A stretch of DNA of 64,000 nt from Sphingomonas aerolata (GTDB lineage: Bacteria > Pseudomonadota > Alphaproteobacteria > Sphingomonadales > Sphingomonadaceae), in contig NZ_PZZN01000002.1 in NCBI RefSeq assembly GCF_003046295.1, positions 496,001 through 560,000 of the forward strand, read 5' to 3'. Positions within the stretch are counted from its first letter, which is position 1, and each line of letters starts with the position of its first letter. The translations under genes were made by a program, and so were the position numbers. A model generated the notes under the pieces. The model saw only the letters and a list, made by a program, of their open reading frames with translations. It searched no databases and was not told where the DNA came from. This document shows, piece after piece, positions 39,838 through 50,459 of this stretch.

Positions 39838-39928
39838 CGGCCGTAGCGAAGCTACGGCCGAGCACCCCGCGGTCAGACCGGCCGGCGGCGCTCCAGCGCC
39901 GTCCGACGACAGGGGCTTAGCCCCTGTC
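39838..39928 (+). terminator. Three consecutive hairpins after lpd
   Basis: CGGCCGTAGC-GAA-GCTACGGCCG (39838-39860), CGGCGCT-CC-AGCGCCG (39886-39901) and GACAGGGGC-TTA-GCCCCTGTC (39908-39928) are perfect short-loop stems. None has a U-tract, so they may protect the 3' end or act with Rho rather than as simple intrinsic terminators. Confidence 0.45.
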
Positions 39929-40064
39929 CGGTCAAGCCACGGTCAAGCTGCGTTTCGGAAGGGCGTCGGTGGAAACCCCACCGGCGCCCTCTCCACGTCT
40001 CCCGAACGCGCGCGAAACGTACACGCTCTCAAGCCCAAACCCCATAAGCGACCCGCACCTCCAT

Positions 40065-41034
40065 CCGTCATCCCGGCGAAAGCCGGGACCCACGGTCACG
40101 GCGAACCCGGCGATACCGCGCCGTCATAACCCGGTCCGCGACCATGGGTCCCGGCGTCCGCCGGGATGACGGGGGGCGGGAGCGGGGGCGGGGGCGGGGG
40201 CGCGCGCGATAAAATCCCACCCGCAATCCCGGAGCCGCCCCGTTCGCCCCGCGGCGTTCGCCCCGCGGCACCACGCACCCGCAGCCCCCGAACCCGCAGT
40301 GTTCCACGCCGGTACAGCCCGCCCCCCGTACGCCCCGAGCGACAACGACCTTCAACCCCTTCCGTCATCCCGGCGAACGCCGGGACCCATGGTTACGGCG
40401 GACCCGGCGATCCCGTGCTGCCATACCCCGGTCCGCGACCATGGGTCCCGGCGTTCGCCGGGATGACGGGGGATGGGGCGGGAGCGCGATAAAGTCACAC
40501 CCGCAGAGCCGGAGCCGCGGCGTTCGCCCCGCGGCAGCCCGCATCCGCAGCCCCCGGACTCGCAGTGATCCAGTCCGGAGCAGCCCGCCCCCACAACCAT
40601 CCGGACCCGCAACGACCTACCCCATCCGTCATCCCGGCGAACGCCGGGACCCATGGTTACGGCGGACCCGGCGATCCCGTGCCGCCATAACCCGGTCCGC
40701 GACCATGGGTCCCGGCGTCCGCCGGGATGACGGGAAGGGGAGACGCCACCAACTCGCTCCTGCACCCGCCACAACCCGCCCCCATCCCGTCATCTTGGCG
40801 AAAGCTAGGATCCAGAGCCGCAAGCGTAACCCCCTGCGGCTCTGGATCCTGGGTCGAGCCCAGGATGACGGAAGAGGTGGGCGCAATATGTCTCTCAACC
40901 AGTCGATCGCCCGGCCACCGCGGCTGGCTCACCCGCCACAACCCGCCCCCCCCGTCATCCCGGCGAAAGCCGGGACCCAGAGCCCCAAGTGCACGCGCCC
41001 GCGGCCCTGAGTCCCGGTTCGGGCCGAAATGACG
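40065..41034. repeat. Array of five family D palindromic units in a 1.4-kb gene-free stretch
   Basis: Units at 40065-40172, 40362-40469, 40626-40733, 40787-40871 and 40952-41034 each begin CCGTCATCCCGGCGAA and end with an inverse of it. The first three are 108 bp long. Sequences between units 1-2 and 2-3 are also related (CGTTCGCCCCGCGGC, CCCGCAGCCCCCG), so segments of about 264-297 bp were duplicated. From 39824 to 41234 I see no coding potential. Confidence 0.85.
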
Positions 41035-41234
41035 ACAGGCAGGGGGTTGCCTCGCACCCCGCCAATCTCCACCAACCGCTCACCCGCACCTCACCGCAAC
41101 CATCCCTCACCTCGGGTCGAAACTGAGCCAGATTAGTGCAGTTGTTAGCAATCCGTTTACCAGCCCGGCATAGCCATCCGTCTCCACGCCGCGGCGACGC
41201 CACTGTCGCGACCGGCCGTGCAAGGAGCCTGCCC

Positions 41235-41897
41235 GTGCGTGCGTTGATGATCCTGGCGGTAGGAACGGCCTGTCTCGCCGGCTGCGCGACGCAGCCCCGG
41301 GGCGAAAGCGCGGGCAAGGCTCCGGCCGTGGCGGCGGACCCTGCACCGGCCGCCCCAAACTGGACGACGATCGCGACGCCCGGCGACCGCGCCCGGCTCG
41401 CGGCACTCGGCGACAGCTGGGCCCGCGCGCGCGCCGCGGTGCCCAGACGTCTGGCGGGCCGGATCGCGGCCGAGGGTGCGCTGCTCGACCCCGCCGCTGC
41501 GCTCGACCTGCCCGCGCTGTCGCCCGGCTCCTATCGCTGCCGGCTGGTCCGGCTTGGCGGGCGCGCGGGCTATGCGAGCTTCGCGCCCGATTTCTGCTAT
41601 GTCGACGGCGACGGCGCGGGGCTCTCCTTCACCAAGCAGACCGGCACGACGCTGCCCGGCGGCTGGCTGCACCCCGACACCGACCGGCGGCAGGTGTTCC
41701 TCGGCACCGTCCGCACCACGCCCGCGCAGGTCGCGCCGCCCTATGGCACCAACCCCTCGCGCGACGTCGCGGGCGTCGTTGAACGCGTCGGCCCGCTGCG
41801 CTGGCGCCTCGTGATGACGCGCGCGGGGCAGGGCGCGATCCTCGATCTTTACGAACTGGTCCCCGTGCCGCCTGCGACGCCCGCGACGCCACGCTGA
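41235..41897 (+). CDS. Predicted lipoprotein, probably DUF4893 family
   Basis: A 220-residue protein with lipoprotein signal LAVGTACLAGC and a beta-rich domain containing DRARLAALGDSWARA, SPGSYRCRLVRLGG and GTVRTTPAQVAPPYG, which looks like DUF4893. The GTG at 41235 is chosen for AAGGAG seven bases upstream. Function unknown. It converges on the gene at 41937. Confidence 0.7.
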   Translation: MRALMILAVGTACLAGCATQPRGESAGKAPAVAADPAPAAPNWTTIATPGDRARLAALGDSWARARAAVPRRLAGRIAAEGALLDPAAALDLPALSPGSYRCRLVRLGGRAGYASFAPDFCYVDGDGAGLSFTKQTGTTLPGGWLHPDTDRRQVFLGTVRTTPAQVAPPYGTNPSRDVAGVVERVGPLRWRLVMTRAGQGAILDLYELVPVPPATPATPR

Positions 41898-41904
41898 GTT
41901 CAGA

Positions 41905-41928
41905 ATCCTCCCCCTTGCGGGGGAGGAT
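41905..41928. terminator. Bidirectional hairpin between convergent genes
   Basis: ATCCTCCCCC-TTGC-GGGGGAGGAT is a perfect 10-bp stem with a 4-base loop, placed between two convergent stop codons. No strong U-tract on either side. Confidence 0.5.
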
Positions 41929-41936
41929 CGGAAGCA

Positions 41937-42428
41937 TCAGCCCTTTGGCGGCTTGGCGAAGTTCGCCGCGAACCGCTCCAGGCCCGATGCGAACGAGTCG
42001 ATCACCTTGGCGAATTCGGGCGGCAGCGCAGCAGCGTCGCTCCTGGGCGGTTCCGGCGTCTCGCCCGCGAACGGCCCGCTGGCCGCCGCCGACGCGCCCG
42101 GAGCCTCCGGCGAAGCCTCGGCCGAGGATTCTGGCGGCCTGGGCGGCTTCGGCGGCTCGGGCGGTGCAGGTGGCGGCGTCGCACCTCGCATATCCTTCGC
42201 CGTGATCGCGGTCGCCGCCATCATCAGCCCGGCCGCGATCACCTGGCGTCCCGCGGGCATGCCCATCTGCCGCGTCAGCGCCGCCGCGATCCCCGCGAAC
42301 GGCGCCGCGCTGCCATGCTTGCCCGCCTTGGCGGACCAGCGCGCCTCGAAACCCTCGCCTTTCGTCGCGCCCGTCTCGGCCTCGCGCTCGCGCGCCTCGC
42401 GTTCGCGACGCTCCTTCTTCTTGCCCAT
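41937..42428 (-). CDS. Hypothetical protein with basic N-terminus and Pro-rich linker
   Basis: A 163-residue protein. It starts with a Lys/Arg/Glu-rich helix ([15 protein letters not shown]), has one possible membrane-associated segment ([15 protein letters not shown]), a Pro/Glu/Ala linker of about 50 residues and a short C-terminal helix [23 protein letters not shown] 42428 has GGAGA six bases upstream; a GTG at 42443 is possible. I recognise no family. Confidence 0.65.
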   Translation of the reverse strand: MGKKKERREREAREREAETGATKGEGFEARWSAKAGKHGSAAPFAGIAAALTRQMGMPAGRQVIAAGLMMAATAITAKDMRGATPPPAPPEPPKPPRPPESSAEASPEAPGASAAASGPFAGETPEPPRSDAAALPPEFAKVIDSFASGLERFAANFAKPPKG

Positions 42429-42443
42429 CTCGGTCTCCAGCAC

Positions 42444-42463
42444 TGTATTGCACTAACAATACA
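42444..42463. promoter_or_regulatory. Inverted repeat in the divergent region before uvrA
   Basis: TGTATTG-CACTAA-CAATACA, perfect 7-bp arms with a 6-bp spacer, just upstream of the minus-strand gene start. Could be an operator or overlap its promoter. No known regulator consensus recognised. Confidence 0.3.
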
Positions 42464-42555
42464 CTATGTAACTATCGTCGGCACCTTGGACAATGGTTCG
42501 GCGTTACCCATCTTTGCGAGCACCCGCCCGGCGCCCTCCCGGGCTTGTCGCGTCC

Positions 42556-42570
42556 GAACAAATGTGGAAC
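42556..42570 (+). promoter_or_regulatory. LexA (SOS) box upstream of uvrA
   Basis: GAAC-AAATGTG-GAAC fits the alphaproteobacterial LexA site GAAC-N7-GAAC (same as GTTC-N7-GTTC). It ends ten bases before the uvrA ATG. uvrA is a classical SOS gene in this class. Confidence 0.75.
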
Positions 42571-42580
42571 AGACTCTCCT

Positions 42581-45475
<2,895 letters not shown>

Positions 45476-45481
45476 CCCAAA

Positions 45482-45518
45482 CGCCCTCTCCCCGCCGGGG
45501 AGAGGGTAGGGGAGAGGG
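45482..45518. repeat. Family C palindromic repeat after uvrA
   Basis: CCCTCTCCCCGCCGGGGAGAGGG forms a hairpin, followed by TAGGGGAGAGGGGCGC. Possible terminator for uvrA. The rest of the gap to 45609 shows nothing recognisable. Confidence 0.7.
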
Positions 45519-45609
45519 GCGCAAGGGAAGGCAGGCCACGCCTGCCAACCCACCGATCAGGATCGCGGAACGACAACCGCGCCAGGTCCCGGATTTTCGG
45601 CGTTACAAG

Positions 45610-45689
45610 CCGGAGAAGGTGGCGAAGGCCAAGGCGGCTTTACGAGGAAGTATCTGGCGCTGTTGCTCAAGAACCGGGTGGTCAATTAG
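45610..45689 (+). pseudogene. Duplicated, decayed 3' end of uvrA
   Basis: This 80-bp stretch aligns with the last 84 bp of uvrA (45392-45475): CCGGAGAAGGTGGCGAAGGC against CCGGAAAAGGTCGCCAAGGC, and AAGTATCTGGCGCTGTTGCT against AAGTATCTGGCGCCGTTGCT. After one base is allowed as a deletion the end reads GGFTRKYLALLLKNRVVN-stop, like the UvrA tail. It marks the left edge of AT-rich accessory DNA, as expected from recombination or integration at the uvrA end. Confidence 0.7.
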
Positions 45690-46392
45690 GCAGATCATAT
45701 AGATCCGGCTCTGGTGCCTTTTGAGGCTTCCGTGGACGTTCTGATCGAACTTTATCCACGATCTTTTTCGCTTCTAGGTAGGTGCTCACGAACTGACTTA
45801 CTCGGGAGTCTGGCAGTGCGATGAGATCGCTGTGCCCAATCACGCTGGCGTAAACGCCGTCAGCTCCCGAAATGTCAACGATCTCGATCCGTGCACCGAC
45901 CCAGTCACCGTTACAGAATGCTTGGCGCCCTAGCGTAGCGTAAAAAGCCAAACTTTCTTCTGGTAGCGCCGACTTTCGGGGCTGCAGAAGAGGAATAATC
46001 GGTAGACCATTTTTAACAAACCAGCAATTCGCTTTGACGTTGATCTCAATGCCCGGTGCCCATTCAATCTTGCGATTGGTCGTCAATCCCGACTGAGGAA
46101 AATCGGTAAATCTTTTTGTATCAACAGGTTCGCGCTGGCCTAGCTCGAAGAGTGCTCTAATACAGGCTTCAACACGAGAATGAGTGTTCGGATAGACAAG
46201 ATATGAACAATCCGGCTTGAACACTCCGCGGCGGGCTACGGGCATCGCTCCCCAAGTATAGGCATGGGTAAAACCAATTCTGGCATTGTCGAACTCGAGC
46301 ATTCGCTCCGTCGTCAGCCTCACGTCGCCCGGTGCAGTTACATTGGCTACGGATAGCGCTAAGGGGGTATTTGACCGTGAGGGTTTGTTCAT
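45682..46392 (-). CDS. Unrecognised protein paired with a Panacea-domain gene (candidate toxin)
   Basis: A 236-residue soluble protein that I cannot assign to a family. Visible pieces: ERMLEFDNARIGFTHAYTWG, FKPDCSYLVYPNTHSRVE, IEWAPGIEINVKANCWFVKN, and a charged Pro/Lys tail. It lies 31 bp downstream of the Panacea gene on the same strand, and base composition is clearly lower in GC than the flanks. Panacea antitoxins are encoded beside very diverse toxins, so a toxin role is a context inference only. Its last codons overlap the uvrA remnant. Confidence 0.6.
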   Translation of the reverse strand: MNKPSRSNTPLALSVANVTAPGDVRLTTERMLEFDNARIGFTHAYTWGAMPVARRGVFKPDCSYLVYPNTHSRVEACIRALFELGQREPVDTKRFTDFPQSGLTTNRKIEWAPGIEINVKANCWFVKNGLPIIPLLQPRKSALPEESLAFYATLGRQAFCNGDWVGARIEIVDISGADGVYASVIGHSDLIALPDSRVSQFVSTYLEAKKIVDKVRSERPRKPQKAPEPDLYDLPN

Positions 46393-46423
46393 AGGCCCAT
46401 GAGAACAGAACAGGCCCGAAGAG

Positions 46424-46966
46424 TCAATGGATCGACTTAGTGTTCGAGTATTGGTGGTATTTTACAATTATTTGGTTTTTTATCCGTCGTCCCTCCGGCG
46501 AGCCTTTAGAAAATTGGCGTAACGCTTCGGCCCAAGGTCCTTTTTCAAGGTGAGACATTTCTGATAACGCTGACGCTGTGTATTTCAAGTAAGCGTCAAA
46601 TGTTGATCTAACAATGTCTGTGTATTGTCCTAAATTGGTTGGAGCTGCATACTCCCTCTTGCAAGTTGTCGGATTAAAGACCTGCGCTAGAGAATCGATG
46701 GGCTGTGCGCCGTATGATTTAAACTCTTGATAAAGGCACGGAACTACGGGCCCATAATCCCACGCCTCGAACGACTGTTCAATTAAAGGCTGTCCGGTTG
46801 TGATGAGAAAATCGGCATGGCAGAAATATATTAACTTTTGCAGTTTCATGGGGGTGATTTTTACCGAAAGATCAGATGCCCATGATAAAATTAAGTTCGC
46901 AAGAGGCTTAACGCCAATTGGAAATGTGACGAAATTGTCATCACGGTATCGAAGATCGTTATTCAT
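46424..46966 (-). CDS. Panacea (SocA-like, DUF4065) domain protein, candidate antitoxin
   Basis: A 180-residue protein whose core is the Panacea/DUF4065 fold: ANLILSWASD, ITPMKLQKLIYFCHADFL, then EQSFEAWDYGPVVPCLYQEF and YGAQPIDSL. The KLQKL and FEAWxxGPVxPxxY motifs are diagnostic. In Caulobacter SocA and in PanA antitoxins this domain neutralises a toxin encoded next to it. The gene is AT-rich, with codon use unlike the neighbours, and is followed by the unassigned 236-residue gene. Confidence 0.82.
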   Translation of the reverse strand: MNNDLRYRDDNFVTFPIGVKPLANLILSWASDLSVKITPMKLQKLIYFCHADFLITTGQPLIEQSFEAWDYGPVVPCLYQEFKSYGAQPIDSLAQVFNPTTCKREYAAPTNLGQYTDIVRSTFDAYLKYTASALSEMSHLEKGPWAEALRQFSKGSPEGRRIKNQIIVKYHQYSNTKSIH

Positions 46967-47198
46967 TCGAAATCCAATATTGATACGACGTGCGTTTTAC
47001 ATTTGCGCGAAGAACGACTTGTAAAATAATCATTCTAAAAATTGCATCGGTCGCATGCAGTTGACCCCTGAGACAGGCCAATTGATCTAATAAATCCACT
47101 CATTATCGAATCAAGATCGCATGATAATGCACTTTCCGAAAACGTTTGATCGTTTTTTCGAGCAGCCAATCGGGTAGGATGTCGACGTACCGGAACTT

Positions 47199-47226
47199 TT
47201 GCGTCTGCCTTAATATTTGCTATACT
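47199..47226 (+). promoter_or_regulatory. Promoter-like element directly before the ParE-pair antitoxin
   Basis: TTGCGT (47199-47204) and TATACT (47221-47226) are 16 bp apart. TATACT abuts the ATG at 47227, so transcription from it would start near the second ATG at 47233 and give a leaderless message. Confidence 0.4.
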
Positions 47227-47409
47227 ATGGCAATGCCGGATCCCATTCCTTTCGAGCCGGAAACCGTGATTGACGAGGACGCCGCCGCCTACGACGCGTG
47301 GTTCCGCGCCAAGGTCGAGCGTGCAATGGCATCGACCGAGCCCGGCATTCCGCACGACATAGTAATGGCTGAGATGCAGGCCATTATCGACCGCGCCGAG
47401 CATCGCTGA
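47227..47409 (+). CDS. Antitoxin of a ParE/RelE-type pair
   Basis: A 58-60 residue protein starting at ATG 47227 or 47233. EDAAAYDAWFRAKVERAMAS and GIPHDIVMAEMQAIID match the short antitoxin family (often annotated as stability determinant) that accompanies ParE-like toxins. Its stop at 47409 overlaps the toxin reading frame in the next frame. Confidence 0.75.
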   Translation: MAMPDPIPFEPETVIDEDAAAYDAWFRAKVERAMASTEPGIPHDIVMAEMQAIIDRAEHR

Positions 47410-47680
47410 CCTCCCACTGATCTGGCGGCCAGCGGCACGTCGGGCGCTGCACGATATCACGACCTATATTGCCGACCGACATCCCGATGCTGCGAGGCGA
47501 TTGGGTGTGGCAATACGTCACACTACGAACCGGATCATCGAGAACCCCTATATCTACCGCCCCGGCCGCGTCGCCGGCACCCGCGAGGCGGTGGTCCATC
47601 CCAACTACATCCTCGTCTACCGCGTCACCGGAACGATCGAGATCCTCGCCGTCCTCCACGCCCGCCAGCGTTACCCCTGA
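47408..47680 (+). CDS. ParE/RelE-type toxin, start codon unresolved
   Basis: An open frame of 90 codons reads LPLIWRPAARRALHDITTYI, then HPDAARRLGVAIRHTTNRI, NPYIYRPGRVAGTREAVV and NYILVYRVTGTIEILAVLHA, a complete RelE-fold toxin with the final Arg/His-rich strand. No ATG, GTG or TTG exists in frame between the preceding in-frame TAA (at about 47369) and the first domain residues; CTG 47417 and ATC 47402 are the only near-cognate options. It is either made from a rare start codon, by frameshift from the antitoxin, or is silent. Confidence 0.65.
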   Translation, partial: DLPLIWRPAARRALHDITTYIADRHPDAARRLGVAIRHTTNRIIENPYIYRPGRVAGTREAVVHPNYILVYRVTGTIEILAVLHARQRYP

Positions 47681-47800
47681 AGCCCCGCCGCCGCGCGCAG
47701 CGCCGCATTGATCCGCCCCTGCCAGCCCGGCCCGCCGCCCCGATCTTCGCCGGCACGGACCGGTCGAGCCGCACCGTTCCGTGCTGCCTGACCCCGCAAC
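47671..47800 (-). pseudogene. Remnant of a BrnA-like antitoxin gene
   Basis: On the minus strand one frame gives GTVRLDRSVPAKIGA and the adjacent frame continues GGPGWQGRINAALRAAAGL before the stop. Joined by a frameshift these match the ribbon-helix-helix end of BrnA/CopG-like antitoxins (VRLDxxV...GPGWQxRINAALR). No toxin partner is visible beside it. It converges with the ParE-type toxin, overlapping its end. Confidence 0.5.
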
Positions 47801-47977
47801 CCCTCGGCCGAGTCGCGCCGTCTCAGCCGCCCGATCCGGCCCCGCACCGCCGCCCGGCCGCCGAATTGCACGAAACACCTCGCCCAATGGTACGGAATGA
47901 CCGCCCCGGGGGGCTGTCCTACTACCCCCGTTTCAGCATATCTGATCAATCCTCTCCCCTCGGGATAGGATCAAACC

Positions 47978-49609
47978 GTGAACAAACGTTCCGACACGCC
48001 GCCCCGCGCACCGGCCTTCGCGACGGTCCCCGGCACCGACTATGCCGCGCTCTTCGCGCCCGAGCCCATAAAGCCGCGGATCACCTCGACCGCCGACACC
48101 CCCAGATGGGGCGGCACGCCTGCGCGGCTGCGCGTGCAGCCCGGCCCCGCCGTCTCGGGCGCCGGTCTGGCGGTCCCCCGCGCGGTCGCCTCCGGAGGCG
48201 GCGCCCCCGCGAGCTATCCCCGCACGGACGATTGCTACGCGGCCGTGATCGCCTCGCCGCCCACCACCTTCGTCACCGGCGGCGCGGAGGACGATGACGA
48301 CGACCCCCTCGACGCACCCGCCGCCGCGGCGCCGCCCCGCGCGCCTGGCGACCCGGACACGCCCGACCACCACCCCGACCCGCACCAGCCCGCGCGCGAC
48401 GCTCTCGAGCTCATGCCACCGGGCGCCGCCTGCGGCTCGCGCCGCCAGGACGGCTGGTCCGCCGCCAATCAGCGCCGCTTTCTCGAAGCGCTCGCCGAGG
48501 GGCACGGGGTCGATGTCGCCGCGCGCCGCGTCGGCCTGTCCGCCACCTCGGCCTATGCGTTCCGCCGCACCGCCAAGGGCGCGGTGTTCGCGCTCGGCTG
48601 GCGCGCCGCCGCGCTCGTCGCGCGCGATTCGATCGCCGAGACGTTGCTCGTCCGCGCGCTCGAGGGGACGGTCGACACGATCGTCCGCGGCGAGACGGTC
48701 ATCACCCGCCACAAATACGACAACCGGCTCGGCCTCGCGCTGCTCGCCCGGCTCGATCGCCAGGCCGAGAGCGCGCCCGATGCCGATGCCAAGGCCGCGC
48801 GGCTCGTCGCGCAGGAATTCGACGCCTATCTCGATCTCGTCGGGCGCGATCAGGGCGCGGCGCGCGCGGGGCTGTTCCTCGCGCGGCGGACGGGCGGGGC
48901 AGGGGCCGGGGCAGGGGGCGCCGATGATGCCGCGGGGGCCGATGCGCATGATCTCGGGCCGATCTACGCGCTCGCCGCCGCAGACCGGCTCGTCCGCACC
49001 GGCGTCGCGACCGCGGCCGAGGTCGATATCGCCGATCTCGATCCCGCCGCACGCGCCAACTGGAGCGGCGAGCAATGGGCGCGCGCCGAGGCCGCCGGGA
49101 TGGTCGCGCTCGCCCCGCCGCCCCCCGCGCCCCCTCCCGCCGCGGACGACGAAACCGCGCTATCGTCTCAACATTCGCAACATTCGGCCGAGGAGGACGA
49201 CGACGACGACGATTATGACGACGACGACGACTATGCGGAGGCGGGGGACGTCGGGGGCGCGCTGCCCGGTTTCGACCCGCCGGTCTGGCGCTGCGCGGCG
49301 ACCGGCGCGTGGCGCACCCGCTTCCCGCCGCCTGCGGGGTTCGCGGGCGCGGTGGTCGGCGACTATGGCGACGATGACTATGCCCGTGCGCTCACGCCGG
49401 CCGAGGCGGAGCTGATGGACGCGGCGCAGGATCTGTCGCGCGCGTCGCTCGCGGCGTCGGAGCGGCAGGATCGCGACCGCTGGTTCGCGCGCGTCACGAC
49501 GCGGATCGCCGCCCTGACGGTTCAGCTCGCCGCGTCGGCGGATCCCGGCGACGGTTCCGGTGCCGAACCCGGCCTCGATCCGGGAACAGGGTTGCACGCA
49601 AGCCGTTGA
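47978..49609 (+). CDS. Large hypothetical protein with helix-turn-helix-like core and acidic tract
   Basis: A 543-residue protein from GTG 47978 with GATAGGA upstream. Residues about 155-215 (WSAANQRRFLEALAEGHGVD, AARRVGLSATSAYAFRRT) look like a helix-turn-helix as in terminase small subunits or resolvases. N-terminal 150 residues are disordered, Ala/Pro-rich; an acidic run of Asp with a few Tyr and Glu lies near residue 410; a further conserved-looking domain follows (FDPPVWRCAATGAWRTRFPP). No phage genes are nearby. Function unknown; probably DNA-binding. Confidence 0.7.
   Translation: MNKRSDTPPRAPAFATVPGTDYAALFAPEPIKPRITSTADTPRWGGTPARLRVQPGPAVSGAGLAVPRAVASGGGAPASYPRTDDCYAAVIASPPTTFVTGGAEDDDDDPLDAPAAAAPPRAPGDPDTPDHHPDPHQPARDALELMPPGAACGSRRQDGWSAANQRRFLEALAEGHGVDVAARRVGLSATSAYAFRRTAKGAVFALGWRAAALVARDSIAETLLVRALEGTVDTIVRGETVITRHKYDNRLGLALLARLDRQAESAPDADAKAARLVAQEFDAYLDLVGRDQGAARAGLFLARRTGGAGAGAGGADDAAGADAHDLGPIYALAAADRLVRTGVATAAEVDIADLDPAARANWSGEQWARAEAAGMVALAPPPPAPPPAADDETALSSQHSQHSAEEDDDDDDYDDDDDYAEAGDVGGALPGFDPPVWRCAATGAWRTRFPPPAGFAGAVVGDYGDDDYARALTPAEAELMDAAQDLSRASLAASERQDRDRWFARVTTRIAALTVQLAASADPGDGSGAEPGLDPGTGLHASR
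49583..49607 (+). promoter_or_regulatory. Putative EcfG promoter inside the end of the preceding gene
   Basis: GGAAC (49583-49587), 16 bases, CGTT (49604-49607): an exact match to GGAAC-N16-CGTT. It lies 30 bp before the 94-residue gene at 49637 and could also serve the DUF3597 gene. Confidence 0.55.
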
Positions 49610-49636
49610 GGCTGCGCAACAACCAGGACATTCGTC

Positions 49637-49921
49637 ATGCCAACCCCCGTGCGTCACCCGCACCGCAAGCCCAAGACCTTCGGTCGCACCGCGATCGCCG
49701 CGGGGGTCGCCGCGCTCGGCCTGGGCGGCGCGCTGCTCGCGGCCTGGCTGCGCCGCGCGCCCGCCAATCCGGGCGAGCATGCCGCTCCCGATCTCGCCCC
49801 CGCCCGCCCGCATCCCGGCCCCGCCGACCGCGCGCCGGAGGCCTTCCGCCCCGATCCCACCGCGGTCCCGACCAAGGCGGAATATGACTCGCTGCGTCCC
49901 GCGACGCTGCCGGTCACCTGA
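49637..49921 (+). CDS. Small single-span membrane protein, unknown function
   Basis: A 94-residue protein with a basic N-terminus, one membrane helix (AIAAGVAALGLGGALLAAWL) and a Pro/Ala-rich tail without recognisable domain. AGGA precedes the ATG. It lies 29 bp before the DUF3597 gene and behind a promoter-like GGAAC-N16-CGTT element, suggesting a stress-induced pair. Confidence 0.65.
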   Translation: MPTPVRHPHRKPKTFGRTAIAAGVAALGLGGALLAAWLRRAPANPGEHAAPDLAPARPHPGPADRAPEAFRPDPTAVPTKAEYDSLRPATLPVT

Positions 49922-49950
49922 TTTCGTTTCGTTTTTTCACGGAGAGTTTC

Positions 49951-50385
49951 ATGAGCATTTTCAGCAAGATCAAGTCCGCCATCTTCGGCGAAAAGGGCCC
50001 GCTCGGCAGCGGCCATTTCGGCACCCCCAAGCCCGCCGCACCGGCACCCGCCGCCATCGCCCCGACACCAGCACCCGCTGCTGCTCCGGCGGCCCCCGCC
50101 CCACAGGCCGCCCCCGCCGCCACCCAGCCGGTCGATGTCGAGGCGGTGCTCTCGGGCATGGCGTCGCGCAAGAATTCGGACCTCAACTGGCGCAGCTCGA
50201 TCGTCGACCTGATGAAGCTGCTCGACCTCGACTCCAGCCTCGACAACCGCAAGGAACTCGCCACCGAGCTCGGCTATACCGGTGCCAAGGACGGCAGCGC
50301 GGAGATGAACATCTGGCTGCACAAGGCCGTGATGCGCGAACTGGCCAAGAATGGCGGCACCGTCCCCGCAGGTCTGCAGGACTGA
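49951..50385 (+). CDS. DUF3597 domain protein
   Basis: A 144-residue soluble protein. It begins MSIFSKIKSAIFG, has an Ala/Pro linker of about 45 residues, and ends in the DUF3597 domain (LNWRSSIVDLMKLLDLDSSL, RKELATELGYTG, MNIWLHKAVMRELAKNGG). The linker plus small helical domain is typical of this family, whose function is not known. GGAGAG lies upstream of the ATG and a strong hairpin follows the stop. Confidence 0.85.
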   Translation: MSIFSKIKSAIFGEKGPLGSGHFGTPKPAAPAPAAIAPTPAPAAAPAAPAPQAAPAATQPVDVEAVLSGMASRKNSDLNWRSSIVDLMKLLDLDSSLDNRKELATELGYTGAKDGSAEMNIWLHKAVMRELAKNGGTVPAGLQD

Positions 50386-50391
50386 GTGCAC

Positions 50392-50418
50392 CGGCGCCGG
50401 CAACCAAGGCCGGCGCCG
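50392..50418 (+). terminator. Hairpin after the DUF3597 gene
   Basis: CGGCGCCGGC and GCCGGCGCCG form a perfect 10-bp stem with a 7-base loop. No U-tract follows. Confidence 0.5.
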
Positions 50419-50459
50419 AGCATTGAGGTGATACCGACAACCCTCTGAAAGGACACGAA

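Noticed and set aside
39969..41032. Several 60-190 codon open frames in the repeat array
   Set aside because: They translate the palindromic repeats; no start signals and no protein-like conservation between the repeated copies.
40065..41034. Possible CRISPR array
   Set aside because: Repeats are palindromic, 80-108 bp long and irregularly spaced; no unique uniform spacers and no cas genes.
47671..47949. 92-codon minus-strand open frame as an intact gene
   Set aside because: Only its last 20 or so residues resemble a protein family; the rest of the match is in another frame, so it is treated as a remnant.
47978..49609. Phage terminase small subunit
   Set aside because: The similarity is limited to a helix-turn-helix; no large terminase, portal or other phage genes are nearby.
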